Below are positions 42,015 to 51,721 of a stretch of 64,000 bases of DNA, in pieces. The DNA comes from Nitrospira sp. (GTDB lineage Bacteria > Nitrospirota > Nitrospiria > Nitrospirales > Nitrospiraceae): positions 10,314-74,313 of the forward strand of contig SWDG01000005.1 in assembly GCA_005116965.1 (NCBI GenBank), written 5' to 3'. Position 1 is the first letter of the stretch. Every line of letters starts with the position of its first letter. Below the pieces are notes generated by a model, which searched no databases, had not been told where the DNA came from, and saw nothing but the letters and a program-made list of their open reading frames with translations. Position numbers and translations under genes: made by a program.

Positions 42015-45000
42015 CAGTATTCTCTCTGCGCTTTGATGATGAGAAAGATCCGCTCCACTTCTGCCTCATCCCGCAGCACGTCGTACAGCGCTCGCTTAAT
42101 CACTTGCTCACGCGCCTGAACCCCTCGCCAGCCATCGGGCCGCACCTTCCGAACCGCTTCATCGATATTCAGCACCAGCTGCAAGGTCGGATCATGGGCC
42201 GTCTGGTATTCAACCTGCGTTTCCGCCGCCCGATCTACCTCCGTATGTACTCCATGGGTTGCCTTCAGGTTGTTGTACAGCGCCCGCAGGGCCGGGCTCT
42301 TTTTGAGCGGCTCCGGCGTGTCCTCAGCCTGCCCAGCCTCCACTTTTTTAGCCAGTTCAGCAATGCGCTTCAGATAGTGCTCATACTCGATGGCCTTAGC
42401 CTTACGAGCGGTGATAATTTCGTCCAGCAGCACTGACATTTTCTCGTAGTAGGCAGGATCGTTCAGATGCTCCTTGATGATCTTGCGACGGACGTTATTC
42501 TCGATGGTCTCGGCAATCGCGTCCTTGTTGCCTCGCAAACCACCGAGTTGGGTTGCAATCACATTCCCGATCCCGGTCTTGACGATCAGGTCCAGTAAGG
42601 GCAACTCGTCGAAGGGTGAAATCTTTCTCGGTTCATCGGCTTCAATATAGGTATCGATGAGGTGGCGCATGTCGGCTTCGTAGGCCTTGAGGTCGAGGCT
42701 CTCCCCGCTGGCCTTCCGGACAATCTCGCGGACATTCAGATACCGGTTCATGTGCTGCTTGATGCGGTCAATGTCGGCCGCACTGTAGCCGGCGAGATCG
42801 AGTTCATCGGCGATGTTGGCGTAGGCGCGCACGAGGCCGACGGTTGCCTTGTAGAGTGCGGCCCGCTGCGGATCCCGTTCTTGGAGGTCGGCAGGAATCT
42901 CCGTGTTCCCACAGAAATAGTGAATATGCTCCAGCTCCCCTTTCGGCGGTTCCACCGGCTCGCAGAGAAGATCGAGAGTCTCGATGGCCTGGTCGAGCCG
43001 TTCCTTCCCTTTCTTCAGCCGGTCTTGCAGCAGCACCTCAGGGGTCACGCCCCCGGCGCTGTGATCCAGTTCGGAGCTATAGACTTGTAGCGCGCCGGTG
43101 CCCTTTTCATTCACCAGCTTCTTGAACAAGTCCTTATAGTCCACGATATAGCCGAATTCCTTGTCCTCACCGTCAAGACGATTGGTCCGGCAGATAGCCT
43201 GGAATAAGCCATGATCCTGCATCGACTTATCGATATAGAGATAGGTGCACGGCGGGGCGTCGAAGCCGGTGAGCAGTTTATCCACGACCACCAGCAGCTT
43301 CATGTTTGCTGGCTCCTTGATGAAGAGGGCCTTCGCCTGCTCCTCATAGGTTTCAGTTTTGGTCATGCCCGGCTTCGGAGCAACGTCCTTGAGAAGCTCG
43401 GTGTACGTGTTGTAGATGAACTGCTTGTCGGTTTCCGTGTTCGCGCCGATCTCTTCCTTGGTCACATCCTGAGCCTGCGGATTATAGGAGGTCACCACCG
43501 CGCACTTGCCCCTGAAGGGCGTCTTTTGGAAGAGCCCGAAATACTTGGTCGCCTCGTAGATGCTTGACGCCACAAGAATGGCATTCCCCCGCTCGTTGGA
43601 CAGACGCGGCTTCACACTGAAGTCGAAAACGATATCGCTCACTACCCGGTTCATGCGGGACTTGGAGCTGAGCACCTGCTGCATTGTCCCCCATTGTTTC
43701 TTCAGCTCGTCTTTCTGCCAGTCGTTCAGCCCCTTGGTCTTGGCCTCGAACCAGGCGTCGATCTTCTCTTGAGAGCCCAGGTGCTGGTCGATGTCCCGTG
43801 CCTCATAGACCAAATCGAGCACTACGCCATCCTCCACTCCTTCACTGAACTTGTAGGTGTGAATGTACCGGCCGAACACTTCGTGGCTGGTGGCCTTATC
43901 CTTTGCAAGCAAGGGCGTCCCGGTGAATCCAACGAAGACGGCATTCGGCATGAGGGCCTTCATCACCCGGTGCAACTTGCCGCTCTGCGTGCGATGGCAC
44001 TCGTCCACGAACACGAACACCTCGCCCACCGTCTGGCTGGGCTGGGCCTCCAACTCCTTAATGAAGGCGTCGAAATCATCCACGTCCTTGCGCCCGAACT
44101 TGTGGACGAGCGAGCACATGAGACGGGGCGTCGCCTGGCCGAGCCGGCTCATCAAGTCGCGGCCGCTGCTGGTGCGCGTGATCGGCTCACCAACCTCGGT
44201 AAAGACTCGCTCGATCTGCTTATCCAGTTCGTCCCGGTCGGTGACGATGGCCACGCGGGCGTGAGGATTGTTCTCCAGAATCCACTTGGCCAGCAGCACC
44301 ATGACGATGCTCTTGCCGCTGCCCTGGGTGTGCCAGATGATGCCGCCCTTGCGCCGGCGCACAGAGTCCTGCGCCGCCTTGATGCCGAAATATTGGTGCA
44401 CCCGTGGCAGTTTCTTCATCCCACTGTCGAAGAGGATGAAGTCGTGTATCAGCTCGATCAGCCGATCCTTCGCACACAGCTTCAGGAGATACTTGTCCAG
44501 TTTGAATCGGCGGTTGTCCTGCTCGTCCTCTTTCCACTTCAGGAAATACTTCTCCTGCGTGCCGATGGTCCCGTATTGCAGACCTTCAGAGTCGTTTCCG
44601 GCGAAGAGGAACTGCACCGTGCTGAAGAACCAGGCGTTGAACTCAGGCAGCTGATTGGAAAGGCTTTGGCGGATTCCGTCGCCAATGGATACGCGGCTGT
44701 TCTTGAGTTCAATCACCCCAACCGCAATGCCATTCACGTAGAGGACCAGATCAGGCCGCCGCGCGTGGCTGCCCTTGAGCGTCACTTCCTCGGCAATCGC
44801 GAAGTCGTTCTTGCTCGGCTCGCGCCAATTGATGAGATGAACCGTTTCCGTCACCTTGCCAGCCTCGGTCTTGACCGGTACCCCGTAGCGTAAGAGCTTG
44901 TAGACGGCCTGGTTGTTCCCGTAGAGATTGCGGCTGTGATTGTCCGCCTCGGTCTTCAGCAGATACAGCGCCCGGCTGATCTGCGCCGGCGTGTAACTCA

Positions 45001-45154
45001 GCTTGGTCAGATAGTCGGTCAGCAACCCTTCTTCAATGTTGCTGTTCCCCTCCCGGTCGGTCCAATCACCCAGATAGCGGTAGCCCAACTCCTCGCGGAA
45101 TAGCACGAGGACACGGTTCTGCGTTGCACGTTCTGGTTGGCCGACAGTGGACAT
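42014..45154 (-). CDS. hsdR: Type I restriction endonuclease subunit R
   Basis: A 1046-residue motor/nuclease subunit. The N-terminal nuclease domain has RRPDLVLYVNGIAVGVIELKNS (PD-ExK type, about 135-155). The SF2 helicase core has Walker A IWHTQGSGKSIVM (about 275), DECH box VFVDECHRTQSGK (about 390), TGTPL and the late helicase motif LLTGFDAPPCTYLYID (about 635). A helical C-terminal region for complex assembly follows. HsdR translocates DNA toward the methylase and cuts unmethylated DNA at a distance. SD GGGAGGT precedes ATG 45154. A 250-bp non-coding gap separates it from hsdS. Confidence 0.95.
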   Translation of the reverse strand: MSTVGQPERATQNRVLVLFREELGYRYLGDWTDREGNSNIEEGLLTDYLTKLSYTPAQISRALYLLKTEADNHSRNLYGNNQAVYKLLRYGVPVKTEAGKVTETVHLINWREPSKNDFAIAEEVTLKGSHARRPDLVLYVNGIAVGVIELKNSRVSIGDGIRQSLSNQLPEFNAWFFSTVQFLFAGNDSEGLQYGTIGTQEKYFLKWKEDEQDNRRFKLDKYLLKLCAKDRLIELIHDFILFDSGMKKLPRVHQYFGIKAAQDSVRRRKGGIIWHTQGSGKSIVMVLLAKWILENNPHARVAIVTDRDELDKQIERVFTEVGEPITRTSSGRDLMSRLGQATPRLMCSLVHKFGRKDVDDFDAFIKELEAQPSQTVGEVFVFVDECHRTQSGKLHRVMKALMPNAVFVGFTGTPLLAKDKATSHEVFGRYIHTYKFSEGVEDGVVLDLVYEARDIDQHLGSQEKIDAWFEAKTKGLNDWQKDELKKQWGTMQQVLSSKSRMNRVVSDIVFDFSVKPRLSNERGNAILVASSIYEATKYFGLFQKTPFRGKCAVVTSYNPQAQDVTKEEIGANTETDKQFIYNTYTELLKDVAPKPGMTKTETYEEQAKALFIKEPANMKLLVVVDKLLTGFDAPPCTYLYIDKSMQDHGLFQAICRTNRLDGEDKEFGYIVDYKDLFKKLVNEKGTGALQVYSSELDHSAGGVTPEVLLQDRLKKGKERLDQAIETLDLLCEPVEPPKGELEHIHYFCGNTEIPADLQERDPQRAALYKATVGLVRAYANIADELDLAGYSAADIDRIKQHMNRYLNVREIVRKASGESLDLKAYEADMRHLIDTYIEADEPRKISPFDELPLLDLIVKTGIGNVIATQLGGLRGNKDAIAETIENNVRRKIIKEHLNDPAYYEKMSVLLDEIITARKAKAIEYEHYLKRIAELAKKVEAGQAEDTPEPLKKSPALRALYNNLKATHGVHTEVDRAAETQVEYQTAHDPTLQLVLNIDEAVRKVRPDGWRGVQAREQVIKRALYDVLRDEAEVERIFLIIKAQREY

Positions 45155-45404
45155 CAGCGCGACCTCCCTCTAGCCCATAGCGTGCGGCACAAAGACACGC
45201 CCCTCTTGCAATTCATTCCACCGCCATCCATAATCTCACTATGGGCTGGTCACTGCGTAGCGGGGGCCGGCCTCTTTTATTTGGGGAGCACCACGAAGCC
45301 ATAGCCCTCAATACGCCTAGTCCTGCTGCACCGAAGCTTCTCCTCCACCCACGATAGTCTTCCTTGACGCCTACTGCGAATAACGTACCGCTACGCGACC
45401 GACC
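45155..45404. other. Gap between hsdS and hsdR
   Basis: I see no gene on either strand. The longest minus-strand frame has 29 codons and no ribosome-binding site. It may carry an internal promoter for hsdR, but no box is good enough to call. Confidence 0.4.
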
Positions 45405-46652
45405 TCATACCAGCCTGATCCTCCCCGTCAGCAGTTCCTGCATCATGCCCTGTTTGAGTTGGCAAGCTTTGGCGAGCTTCGCTTCCAGCGCGGCGATCTC
45501 GGCGTCCATATCGGAGAGGATGGCGGCGATGGCAGCTTGTTCGTCAAAACACGGGAATGGCACAGAGATTGACTTGATAAGCGTAAGATTCAAACCACCT
45601 CTTCCTGCACCTCCCGATGAAAGGCCTCGAAGCTCTTCATATCTCGCATCAAGGTTGTAGTACAGGTATTCTGATACAAATGAAGAGTTTGGGAATATGG
45701 CTGCAACAGATTGATTGGTGCAAAGTTCGACGAGATTCATGGCGACGGTTCCTCTCGTCTTCCCTTGACCTGCCAACCCTATTAACACGCTTTTCACAGG
45801 AACCAACTGGGCACTAGAATTCCTTAGCCCATCCTCGGTAATCCGTCCTTCTACTTCGTTCGCAAACTTCAAATTTAGCTCTCCAGAACTCATCCACCTG
45901 ATTGATCCATTCCAATATGCCGGAATTAGCGTGCTTGGGGTTCCTCCCGCAGTACAGTCCGTAAACTCCCCAATCCTCTTCACCTCCCACTTCCCGCTGA
46001 AGCCAGGCAGGCGCTTCTTGCCGGTGAGCAATTCCTGCATGGCGCCTTGTTTGAGCTGGCGCTTCTTGGCGAGGAGTTGCTCCAGGGATTCGATCAGGGC
46101 ATCCGCATCGCTCAACGCCTCGGCGATGGCTTCTTGCTCAGCTTTGGTGGGAGGAAGGGGAACAAGAAGATTTCCTAACGTACCCTGATTGAGGTTGATC
46201 ATCGTAGAGCCAACCGAAGCATTCTCAATCTCTGCGATGATGGGCGGACTTGATAGCACCCGCTGGATAAAGCGAGCATCAAGTGATGGTCCTGTGCGAA
46301 TGATCATGGAGCCAGTTCCACACAGCCAACCATGCTCTTCTGCCCGCACGAATGCGCAACGCCCCATTTCGCCGCGTCTACCGATGACCACGTTGCCCTC
46401 TGAAAGACGGAACTCGGACAGCGTCCGTGCTGCCGCTTCTGTAATCGCCATTGAAGGCGTCGGCTGAATCTTTCCATCGATAATCTGCATTGGATTGATC
46501 ACCGGAACACCATCATCAACATAGTCGGATTGGTGCAATGCACTACCGAAAGGGCCAGTCTTGAACGTCGCGTGTGTGCCAAGCTTAGTGATTTTCCAGT
46601 CCACCGGAATCACCCCCACCTCGGTCGGCTTATAGCCAGCTTTCACTTCCAC
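45405..46652 (-). CDS. hsdS: Type I restriction specificity subunit S
   Basis: A 415-residue DNA-recognition subunit with two target-recognition domains (about 1-150 and 215-360), each followed by the conserved coiled-coil spacer: PPTKAEQEAIAEALSDADAL ... MQELLTGKKRL and FDEQAAIAAILSDMDAEIAAL ... MQELLTGRIRL. The duplicated spacer with LTG(K/R) ends is diagnostic. Start is probably GTG 46652, overlapping the hsdM end by 10 bp. It fixes the bipartite target sequence, which cannot be read off the sequence. Confidence 0.94.
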   Translation of the reverse strand: MEVKAGYKPTEVGVIPVDWKITKLGTHATFKTGPFGSALHQSDYVDDGVPVINPMQIIDGKIQPTPSMAITEAAARTLSEFRLSEGNVVIGRRGEMGRCAFVRAEEHGWLCGTGSMIIRTGPSLDARFIQRVLSSPPIIAEIENASVGSTMINLNQGTLGNLLVPLPPTKAEQEAIAEALSDADALIESLEQLLAKKRQLKQGAMQELLTGKKRLPGFSGKWEVKRIGEFTDCTAGGTPSTLIPAYWNGSIRWMSSGELNLKFANEVEGRITEDGLRNSSAQLVPVKSVLIGLAGQGKTRGTVAMNLVELCTNQSVAAIFPNSSFVSEYLYYNLDARYEELRGLSSGGAGRGGLNLTLIKSISVPFPCFDEQAAIAAILSDMDAEIAALEAKLAKACQLKQGMMQELLTGRIRLV

Positions 46653-49057
46653 GAGAACCCCATCTTGCTCAGGTGGCGGTTTACCTTGGTTTCCAGCTCG
46701 GCGACACGATTGACCATCTGCGGCATCGGGGTTTCGTACCGCTCGGCCAGTTCCTTCACTCGTTGCGTGAGCTGTTGGCTTACGCGATCCATCTCGCCAT
46801 GAATGTCTCTATCCAAAGCCGCAAGCCATTTGTCATCCACCACCAGCGTCTTAACCTCGGCCTCGGTGAGCGTTGGATACTTGGCGTAGGCTTTAGCGTC
46901 CAATGCCGACTCAGCTTCCTTGAGGCGCTTCTTGAGATCCGTCTCTTCATCGCTGAGTTTCAACCAGCCGTTCAGCGCGGCTACTTCGTCCTTCGCGTCC
47001 TTGTCGCCTTTGATTTCCTTCAGGCGTTTGGTGACCTCCGCCTTGTTTACCTTGTCGAGTTCAGAGAACGCGCCTTCCTCTCCACCCTGTTCTTCCTCCA
47101 ATTCAGCAAGGCAGGCGGTGACAGCTTCTAACTCAGCCGTCAGCTGATCGATGACCTCCTGCTCTTTCGCAAAGTAACGGGCGACGATGAGAGATTTAGG
47201 CACGAGGTCACAGGTCCAGCCTTTATCTACCTGTTTGCCAGGTTTGCCGTCCTTGGTCTTTTTCGTTTCGATGATGCGGTACGTTTCGGCCTTCCAGCCG
47301 TCGGCGACGATGAGGTAGCAGTCGTCCTGCATGGTCTCTGCCCAGTAGTCCATCAGGTGCTGGTAGACGTCGTACTTATCAATGAGCGGCTGACCGACGT
47401 AGTGGGCCAGCAGGTCTTCGGACAGGATGGCGATGAGTTCCTTCGGATGGAAGCTGGGCTTCAGTGCCCGGAGCCTCTCGGCGGTCTTTTCTTTCCACGT
47501 CGCAAAGTGAGCGTTCATTCTATCGATGAAGGCGGCGAATTCGGGATGCTCATAGATCGTGGTCTTGATCGTCGGCTTCTCTATGGCAAGATCGAGGTAG
47601 CCGGGCCGGTTGGCTTTGAAGAGGGCCTGCTGAAGCTTGGGGCAGACATCCCAGTACCGTTGCAGCTCCTCGACATCTGCTTGTGGGATGCCGCCTTTCA
47701 GGTGACCTTCGATGTCTTGCAGATCTTCCGCCTGCTGGCTGTCGATGTAGCGAGGCAGATTGAGGTTGAACTCGTTCTTCTCGATCTCATCCACACTGAC
47801 CATGCGGGAGTACTTGGGCACATCGAGGCGCTTGTTGAAGACATCCACGATCCGATGAATGTCCTGCGCACGGAGGCGGTTTTTGGGACCGTCTTTCATG
47901 AAGCCTGCGCTGGCATCGATCATGAAGATGCCCTTGCGGGTGTGGGCGTCCTGTTTATCCACCACCACGATGCAGGCGGGAATGCCGGTGCCGTAAAACA
48001 AGTTGGCAGGCAGGCCGATGATGCCCTTGATGTAGCCCTTGCGAATCAGATTGCGGCGAATGTCGGCCTCGACATTGCCCCGGAACAGCACGCCGTGCGG
48101 CAGGATGCAGGCCCCTTTGCCGGTGCTCTTGAGCGAGCGGACAATATGCAGCAGATAGGCGTAGTCGCCTTGCTTGTCGGGCGGCACGCCGAAGGGTTGG
48201 AACCGCTCGTAGGGATCGTTGAGCGGATTGAGACCGGTGCTCCACCGCTTGTCACTGAAAGGGGGATTGGCGACGACGTAGTCGAAGGTCTTGAGGGGCT
48301 TGCCGTCCTTGAATTTGGGATCAGCCAGCGTGTTGCCCTGCGCAATCAGCGCCGTGGGGTTGTTGTGGAGAATCATGTTCATCCGCGCGAGGCCCGCGGT
48401 GGTGGCGTCTTTCTCCTGGCCGTAGATGGTCACCGACGTGCGCGCTTCGTCCGCGACTTTCAGCAGCAAGGAACCGGAGCCACAAGTCGGGTCATAGACG
48501 GTGGTGTCCGGGCTGGTCTTGACCTCACGAATGCCCAGGATCTGCGCGATGATGCGGCTGACTTCGGCCGGCGTATAGAACTGCCCCTTGCTCTTGCCGC
48601 TCTCCGTGGCGAAGTGCCGCATGAGGTATTCATAGGCATCGCCCAGAATATCGTCGCCTTCGGCGCGGTTCTTGGAGAAGTCGAGTCGCTTGTCTTCAAA
48701 AATGGCAATGAGGTCGGTGAGCCGCTTGACCATCTCATCGCCGCTGCCGAGCTTATTCGCATCGTTAAAGTCCGGCATATCGGACAACTTGTTGGCGTTC
48801 GCCAGCGGCGCGATGATCTTCTTATTGATCTGATCGCCGATATCCGGCTTGCCCTTGAGCACGACCATGTCCTTGAAGCTCGCGCCCTTCGGAATGGTGA
48901 TCGGGGCATACGGCACGCCGGCATACTTGTCGCTGACGTATTTGATGAACAGCAGGACGAGGACATAGTCTTTGTATTGGCTGGCATCCATGCCGCCACG
49001 CAGCACGTCGCAACTAGACCAGAGGGAGGAATAGAGCTCTGATTTTTTGATAGCCAT
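46643..49057 (-). CDS. hsdM: Type I DNA methyltransferase subunit M
   Basis: An 804-residue N6-adenine methylase. The N-terminal helical domain is followed by SAM motif I DPTCGSGSLLLKV (about residue 190) and catalytic motif IV VVANPPFSDKRW (about 261). YTPAEVSRIIAQIL precedes motif I as in type I methylases. Usual HsdM proteins have about 500-550 residues; here a C-terminal extension of about 280 residues contains coiled-coil stretches (EQEVIDQLTAELEAV, LKKRLKEAESAL). It is the first gene of the minus-strand island hsdM-hsdS-hsdR-YgjP. The ATG at 49057 has only a weak ribosome-binding site. Confidence 0.94.
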   Translation of the reverse strand: MAIKKSELYSSLWSSCDVLRGGMDASQYKDYVLVLLFIKYVSDKYAGVPYAPITIPKGASFKDMVVLKGKPDIGDQINKKIIAPLANANKLSDMPDFNDANKLGSGDEMVKRLTDLIAIFEDKRLDFSKNRAEGDDILGDAYEYLMRHFATESGKSKGQFYTPAEVSRIIAQILGIREVKTSPDTTVYDPTCGSGSLLLKVADEARTSVTIYGQEKDATTAGLARMNMILHNNPTALIAQGNTLADPKFKDGKPLKTFDYVVANPPFSDKRWSTGLNPLNDPYERFQPFGVPPDKQGDYAYLLHIVRSLKSTGKGACILPHGVLFRGNVEADIRRNLIRKGYIKGIIGLPANLFYGTGIPACIVVVDKQDAHTRKGIFMIDASAGFMKDGPKNRLRAQDIHRIVDVFNKRLDVPKYSRMVSVDEIEKNEFNLNLPRYIDSQQAEDLQDIEGHLKGGIPQADVEELQRYWDVCPKLQQALFKANRPGYLDLAIEKPTIKTTIYEHPEFAAFIDRMNAHFATWKEKTAERLRALKPSFHPKELIAILSEDLLAHYVGQPLIDKYDVYQHLMDYWAETMQDDCYLIVADGWKAETYRIIETKKTKDGKPGKQVDKGWTCDLVPKSLIVARYFAKEQEVIDQLTAELEAVTACLAELEEEQGGEEGAFSELDKVNKAEVTKRLKEIKGDKDAKDEVAALNGWLKLSDEETDLKKRLKEAESALDAKAYAKYPTLTEAEVKTLVVDDKWLAALDRDIHGEMDRVSQQLTQRVKELAERYETPMPQMVNRVAELETKVNRHLSKMGFSWK

Positions 49058-49154
49058 GTGTCAGCTCATCCAAGCCGAGTATGTCTGGGATTTAGCGCGG
49101 AAGGATACCGGCTTTCGGAGAGGGGAACAATAGGGAGAGGACGCGAAAGAAATG

Positions 49155-49181
49155 CTGCCCTTGGACAGGCTTAGGACAGGG
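49155..49181. repeat. Possible dispersed repeat upstream of hsdM
   Basis: CTTGGACAGGCTTAGGACAGG resembles the CTTCGACAGGCTCAGGACAGG unit that recurs between genes in many bacterial genomes. It lies in the 211-bp gap between lysC and hsdM, at the right border of the RM island. Single copy in this window, so repeat status is from memory. Confidence 0.3.
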
Positions 49182-49268
49182 CGCTCAGTGCTCAGCGAGA
49201 AGGAACGCCGGCAACGATTGGCTCTGGGAGGTCACAGGGCTGGAGAAACAGATCTTGGCCGCATTGTT

Positions 49269-50492
49269 TCAGGACTGTGCTTGATCCAGATCGAACGCCG
49301 AGTGGAGCGAGCGCATGGCCAGTTCGAGATATTTCTCATCGATGACGCAGGAGATTTTTATCTCGGATGTGCTGATCATCATGATATTGACGCCTTCTCG
49401 GGACAGCACCTCGAACATCTTCGCCGCCACGCCGGAGTGCGACCGCATCCCCACCCCAATCAACGAGACTTTGGCAATAGCTTCAGTCACTGAGACGGAC
49501 TTGGCGTCGATGTCCTTTGCCACGGCTTGAATGAGCGGCACGGCCTTTTTGAGGTCGGCGCGGGGGACGGTAAAGGAGAGGTCCGTCAGAGCTGCCTGGC
49601 TGATGTTCTGGATAATCATGTCGACATTGATGTGCGCATCGGCCACGGGTCCAAAAATTCTGGCCGCAATCCCCGGTTTGTCCGGCACCCCGATGATGGT
49701 AATCTTTGCTTGATTCCGGTCCCCAGTGACGCCGGCAATGGCCGCCGCTTCCATATCTGTATCTTCCTTCGTCACAAGCGTCCCCTTTCCCTCTTTGAAG
49801 CTGGAATTCACTTCGACCGGGACATTGAATTTGGCGGCAAACTCGACTGATCGCGTTTGGAGCACTTTTGCGCCGAGGCTGGCCATCTCCAGCATTTCTT
49901 CGTAGGCGATCCGATCGATCCGTCTCGCTGCCGGTACAATATTGGGGTCCGCGGTATAGACCCCGTCGACATCGGTGAAGATAATGCAGCGATCGGCCTT
50001 CAAGGCCGCCGCCAGTGCCACGGCCGAGAGATCCGATCCTCCTCGTCCGAGCGTGGTCACGTCCGACCGCTCATTGATCCCTTGGAACCCAGCCACAACG
50101 GGAACGACCCCTTGGTCTAGGGCCTCTCGGATGCGGTCCGCCGTCACACGCGCAATTCTCGCCTTGGTATGGGCGCTGTCCGTGATGATGCCGACCTGTC
50201 GGCCGGTAAAGGACCGGGCATTAATCCCCCGCCCTCGCAACTCCATCGCGAGAAGCGCAATGGTGACTCGTTCCCCCGTTGAGAGCAGCATGTCCATCTC
50301 ACGCTCATCGGGGGTAGCCGTTACGTCGTGTGCCAGCTTGAGCAATCGATCTGTTTCACCACTCATGGCTGAGAGCACAACCACGATGCGATTCCCAGCC
50401 TGTTGCGTGTGAGCGACGCGGTCGGCGACGCGGTGGATTCGTTCGATCGTGCCGACCGACGTTCCACCGTATTTTTGGACGATCAACGCCAC
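49269..50492 (-). CDS. lysC: Aspartate kinase
   Basis: A 407-residue monofunctional aspartokinase. KYGGTSVG at the N-terminus, [26 protein letters not shown] (about 140-165) and [13 protein letters not shown] are the kinase signatures. Two ACT domains follow (about 265-335 and 345-400), with the [10 protein letters not shown] and [14 protein letters not shown] segments found in lysine/threonine-regulated enzymes of the alpha type. It phosphorylates aspartate, the first step toward lysine, threonine and methionine. It is the last gene of the operon alaC-hom-thrC-apgM-like-lysC, 4 bp after the preceding gene. I see no internal start for a separate beta subunit. Confidence 0.95.
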   Translation of the reverse strand: MALIVQKYGGTSVGTIERIHRVADRVAHTQQAGNRIVVVLSAMSGETDRLLKLAHDVTATPDEREMDMLLSTGERVTIALLAMELRGRGINARSFTGRQVGIITDSAHTKARIARVTADRIREALDQGVVPVVAGFQGINERSDVTTLGRGGSDLSAVALAAALKADRCIIFTDVDGVYTADPNIVPAARRIDRIAYEEMLEMASLGAKVLQTRSVEFAAKFNVPVEVNSSFKEGKGTLVTKEDTDMEAAAIAGVTGDRNQAKITIIGVPDKPGIAARIFGPVADAHINVDMIIQNISQAALTDLSFTVPRADLKKAVPLIQAVAKDIDAKSVSVTEAIAKVSLIGVGMRSHSGVAAKMFEVLSREGVNIMMISTSEIKISCVIDEKYLELAMRSLHSAFDLDQAQS

Positions 50493-50496
50493 AGCG

Positions 50497-51705
50497 TCAG
50501 CTCTTTGAGAAGAACTTCATGACAAACTTCGTGGCATCACGGGTAGGCATGTTCGCTGCGAGAGCATCCGCCTCAGTGAACCGGCGATCGACCATCTCAG
50601 ATCCCTTTCCGCCTCCTTCACCAAACGCATAGAACGCCGGGCCCTCGATTCCTGCGGTATGATCGCAGATCACAAGAAAACGATAGGGACCTAGTTTGGA
50701 CAAGCCTTCGAATAACGGACCGACGAGATGGCGATCGAACTCTTCGATCCCCTGAACTTTGGCTTTGATATCAGTGCCGTGGATCACCTCATCCGCCAAC
50801 TTGGCATGCACATAGACAAAATCTCTCTTGGCAAGTTCTGCCAACGCGACGGTCGCCTTAGTCTGGAGATCGCCGCCGGCCAGCTGATCGGGGTCCACCG
50901 CGTCCAGGCCTGCACAGATCCCAAGACCACGATGCACGTCGTTGGTTGCCACGACCGCCCCCGTAACCTGGTATTTCTCAACCAGACTCGGCCATGTGAC
51001 CGCTCGCCCCTCGCCCCAGAGCCAGATACAATTCGCCGGTTTCTTCCCCGCAGCGACCCGTTCCTCGTTGAGAGGATGATCGCGCAAGATGAAATAGGCC
51101 GCATCCATCAACTGGCGGAGAATATCGGCTCCATCGCCTTTCGGTAAGGCCTCCGCGATGGATTGACCAAGGATCGTCTGCGGATCGGTGCAGATCGCTC
51201 GCGGCGTCCCCTTCACCCATACCATCAGGTGGCGGTGACCCGCCCCCGGATAGAATTGGATGGTCTCCGAGCCGAGCTGCTCATTGATTGCCTCGATCAA
51301 TTCGCGGGCCTCTTCGGTTTCGATCAGCCCGGCCGTTGCGTCGTCCAGGATGACATGCTGGCCCAATTTTTTGATCTCACCGCCCTTCCCGCTCTCCGGC
51401 ATCACGGTAACCATCGTGCAGCGGAATACGACGTCCTGTTCCGTCCCGGACACACCTAAACTTGCCGCTTCAAGCGGTCCAGGGCCCGGATAAAACTTCT
51501 TGGGATCGTACCCAAGAATCGCGGCGCCGACCAATCCGCCGCCATGGTGCACCCCATCGGCGGGAATCATCAGCCGACCCAGCTCTCCGCTCTGCGCTAG
51601 ACGATCGAGATGAGGCGTCGCCGCCGCTTGGAGCGGCGTCCGACCGCCCAGTTCTTCTTGTGGGTGATGAGCCATTCCACCGGCATGCACAATCACATAT
51701 TTCAT
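50497..51705 (-). CDS. ApgM-like protein, candidate homoserine kinase analogue
   Basis: A 402-residue member of the archaeal-type cofactor-independent phosphoglycerate mutase family (alkaline phosphatase superfamily): [40 protein letters not shown] and the C-terminal VICDHTAG. The catalytic residues are altered. The N-terminal metal ligands (IDGxGD in archaeal ApgM) read HAGGMAH, and the nucleophile motif PGSDxAxLA reads HGGGLVGAA, so the catalytic Ser and adjacent Asp are gone. It therefore should not be a mutase. It sits between thrC and lysC, while no thrB is present; divergent ApgM homologues in threonine operons have been predicted to replace homoserine kinase. Start ATG 51705 chosen over GTG 51714. 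Confidence 0.82.
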   Translation of the reverse strand: MKYVIVHAGGMAHHPQEELGGRTPLQAAATPHLDRLAQSGELGRLMIPADGVHHGGGLVGAAILGYDPKKFYPGPGPLEAASLGVSGTEQDVVFRCTMVTVMPESGKGGEIKKLGQHVILDDATAGLIETEEARELIEAINEQLGSETIQFYPGAGHRHLMVWVKGTPRAICTDPQTILGQSIAEALPKGDGADILRQLMDAAYFILRDHPLNEERVAAGKKPANCIWLWGEGRAVTWPSLVEKYQVTGAVVATNDVHRGLGICAGLDAVDPDQLAGGDLQTKATVALAELAKRDFVYVHAKLADEVIHGTDIKAKVQGIEEFDRHLVGPLFEGLSKLGPYRFLVICDHTAGIEGPAFYAFGEGGGKGSEMVDRRFTEADALAANMPTRDATKFVMKFFSKS

Positions 51706-51721
51706 AAGATCCACACGTCTC

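Noticed and set aside
43694-44893. 399-codon plus-strand frame inside hsdR
   Set aside because: Antisense shadow of a secure gene; the His/Leu/Val-rich translation shows no domain.
47357-49042. 561-codon plus-strand frame inside hsdM
   Set aside because: Antisense shadow created by strong third-position GC of hsdM. All conserved motifs are on the minus strand.
49058-49268. Riboswitch (lysine type) or T-box near lysC
   Set aside because: This gap lies downstream of lysC on its strand, and I see no lysine-riboswitch or T-box consensus here or upstream of alaC.
50497-51714. Functional cofactor-independent phosphoglycerate mutase
   Set aside because: Nucleophile Ser and metal ligand positions are not conserved, and the operon context is amino acid synthesis.
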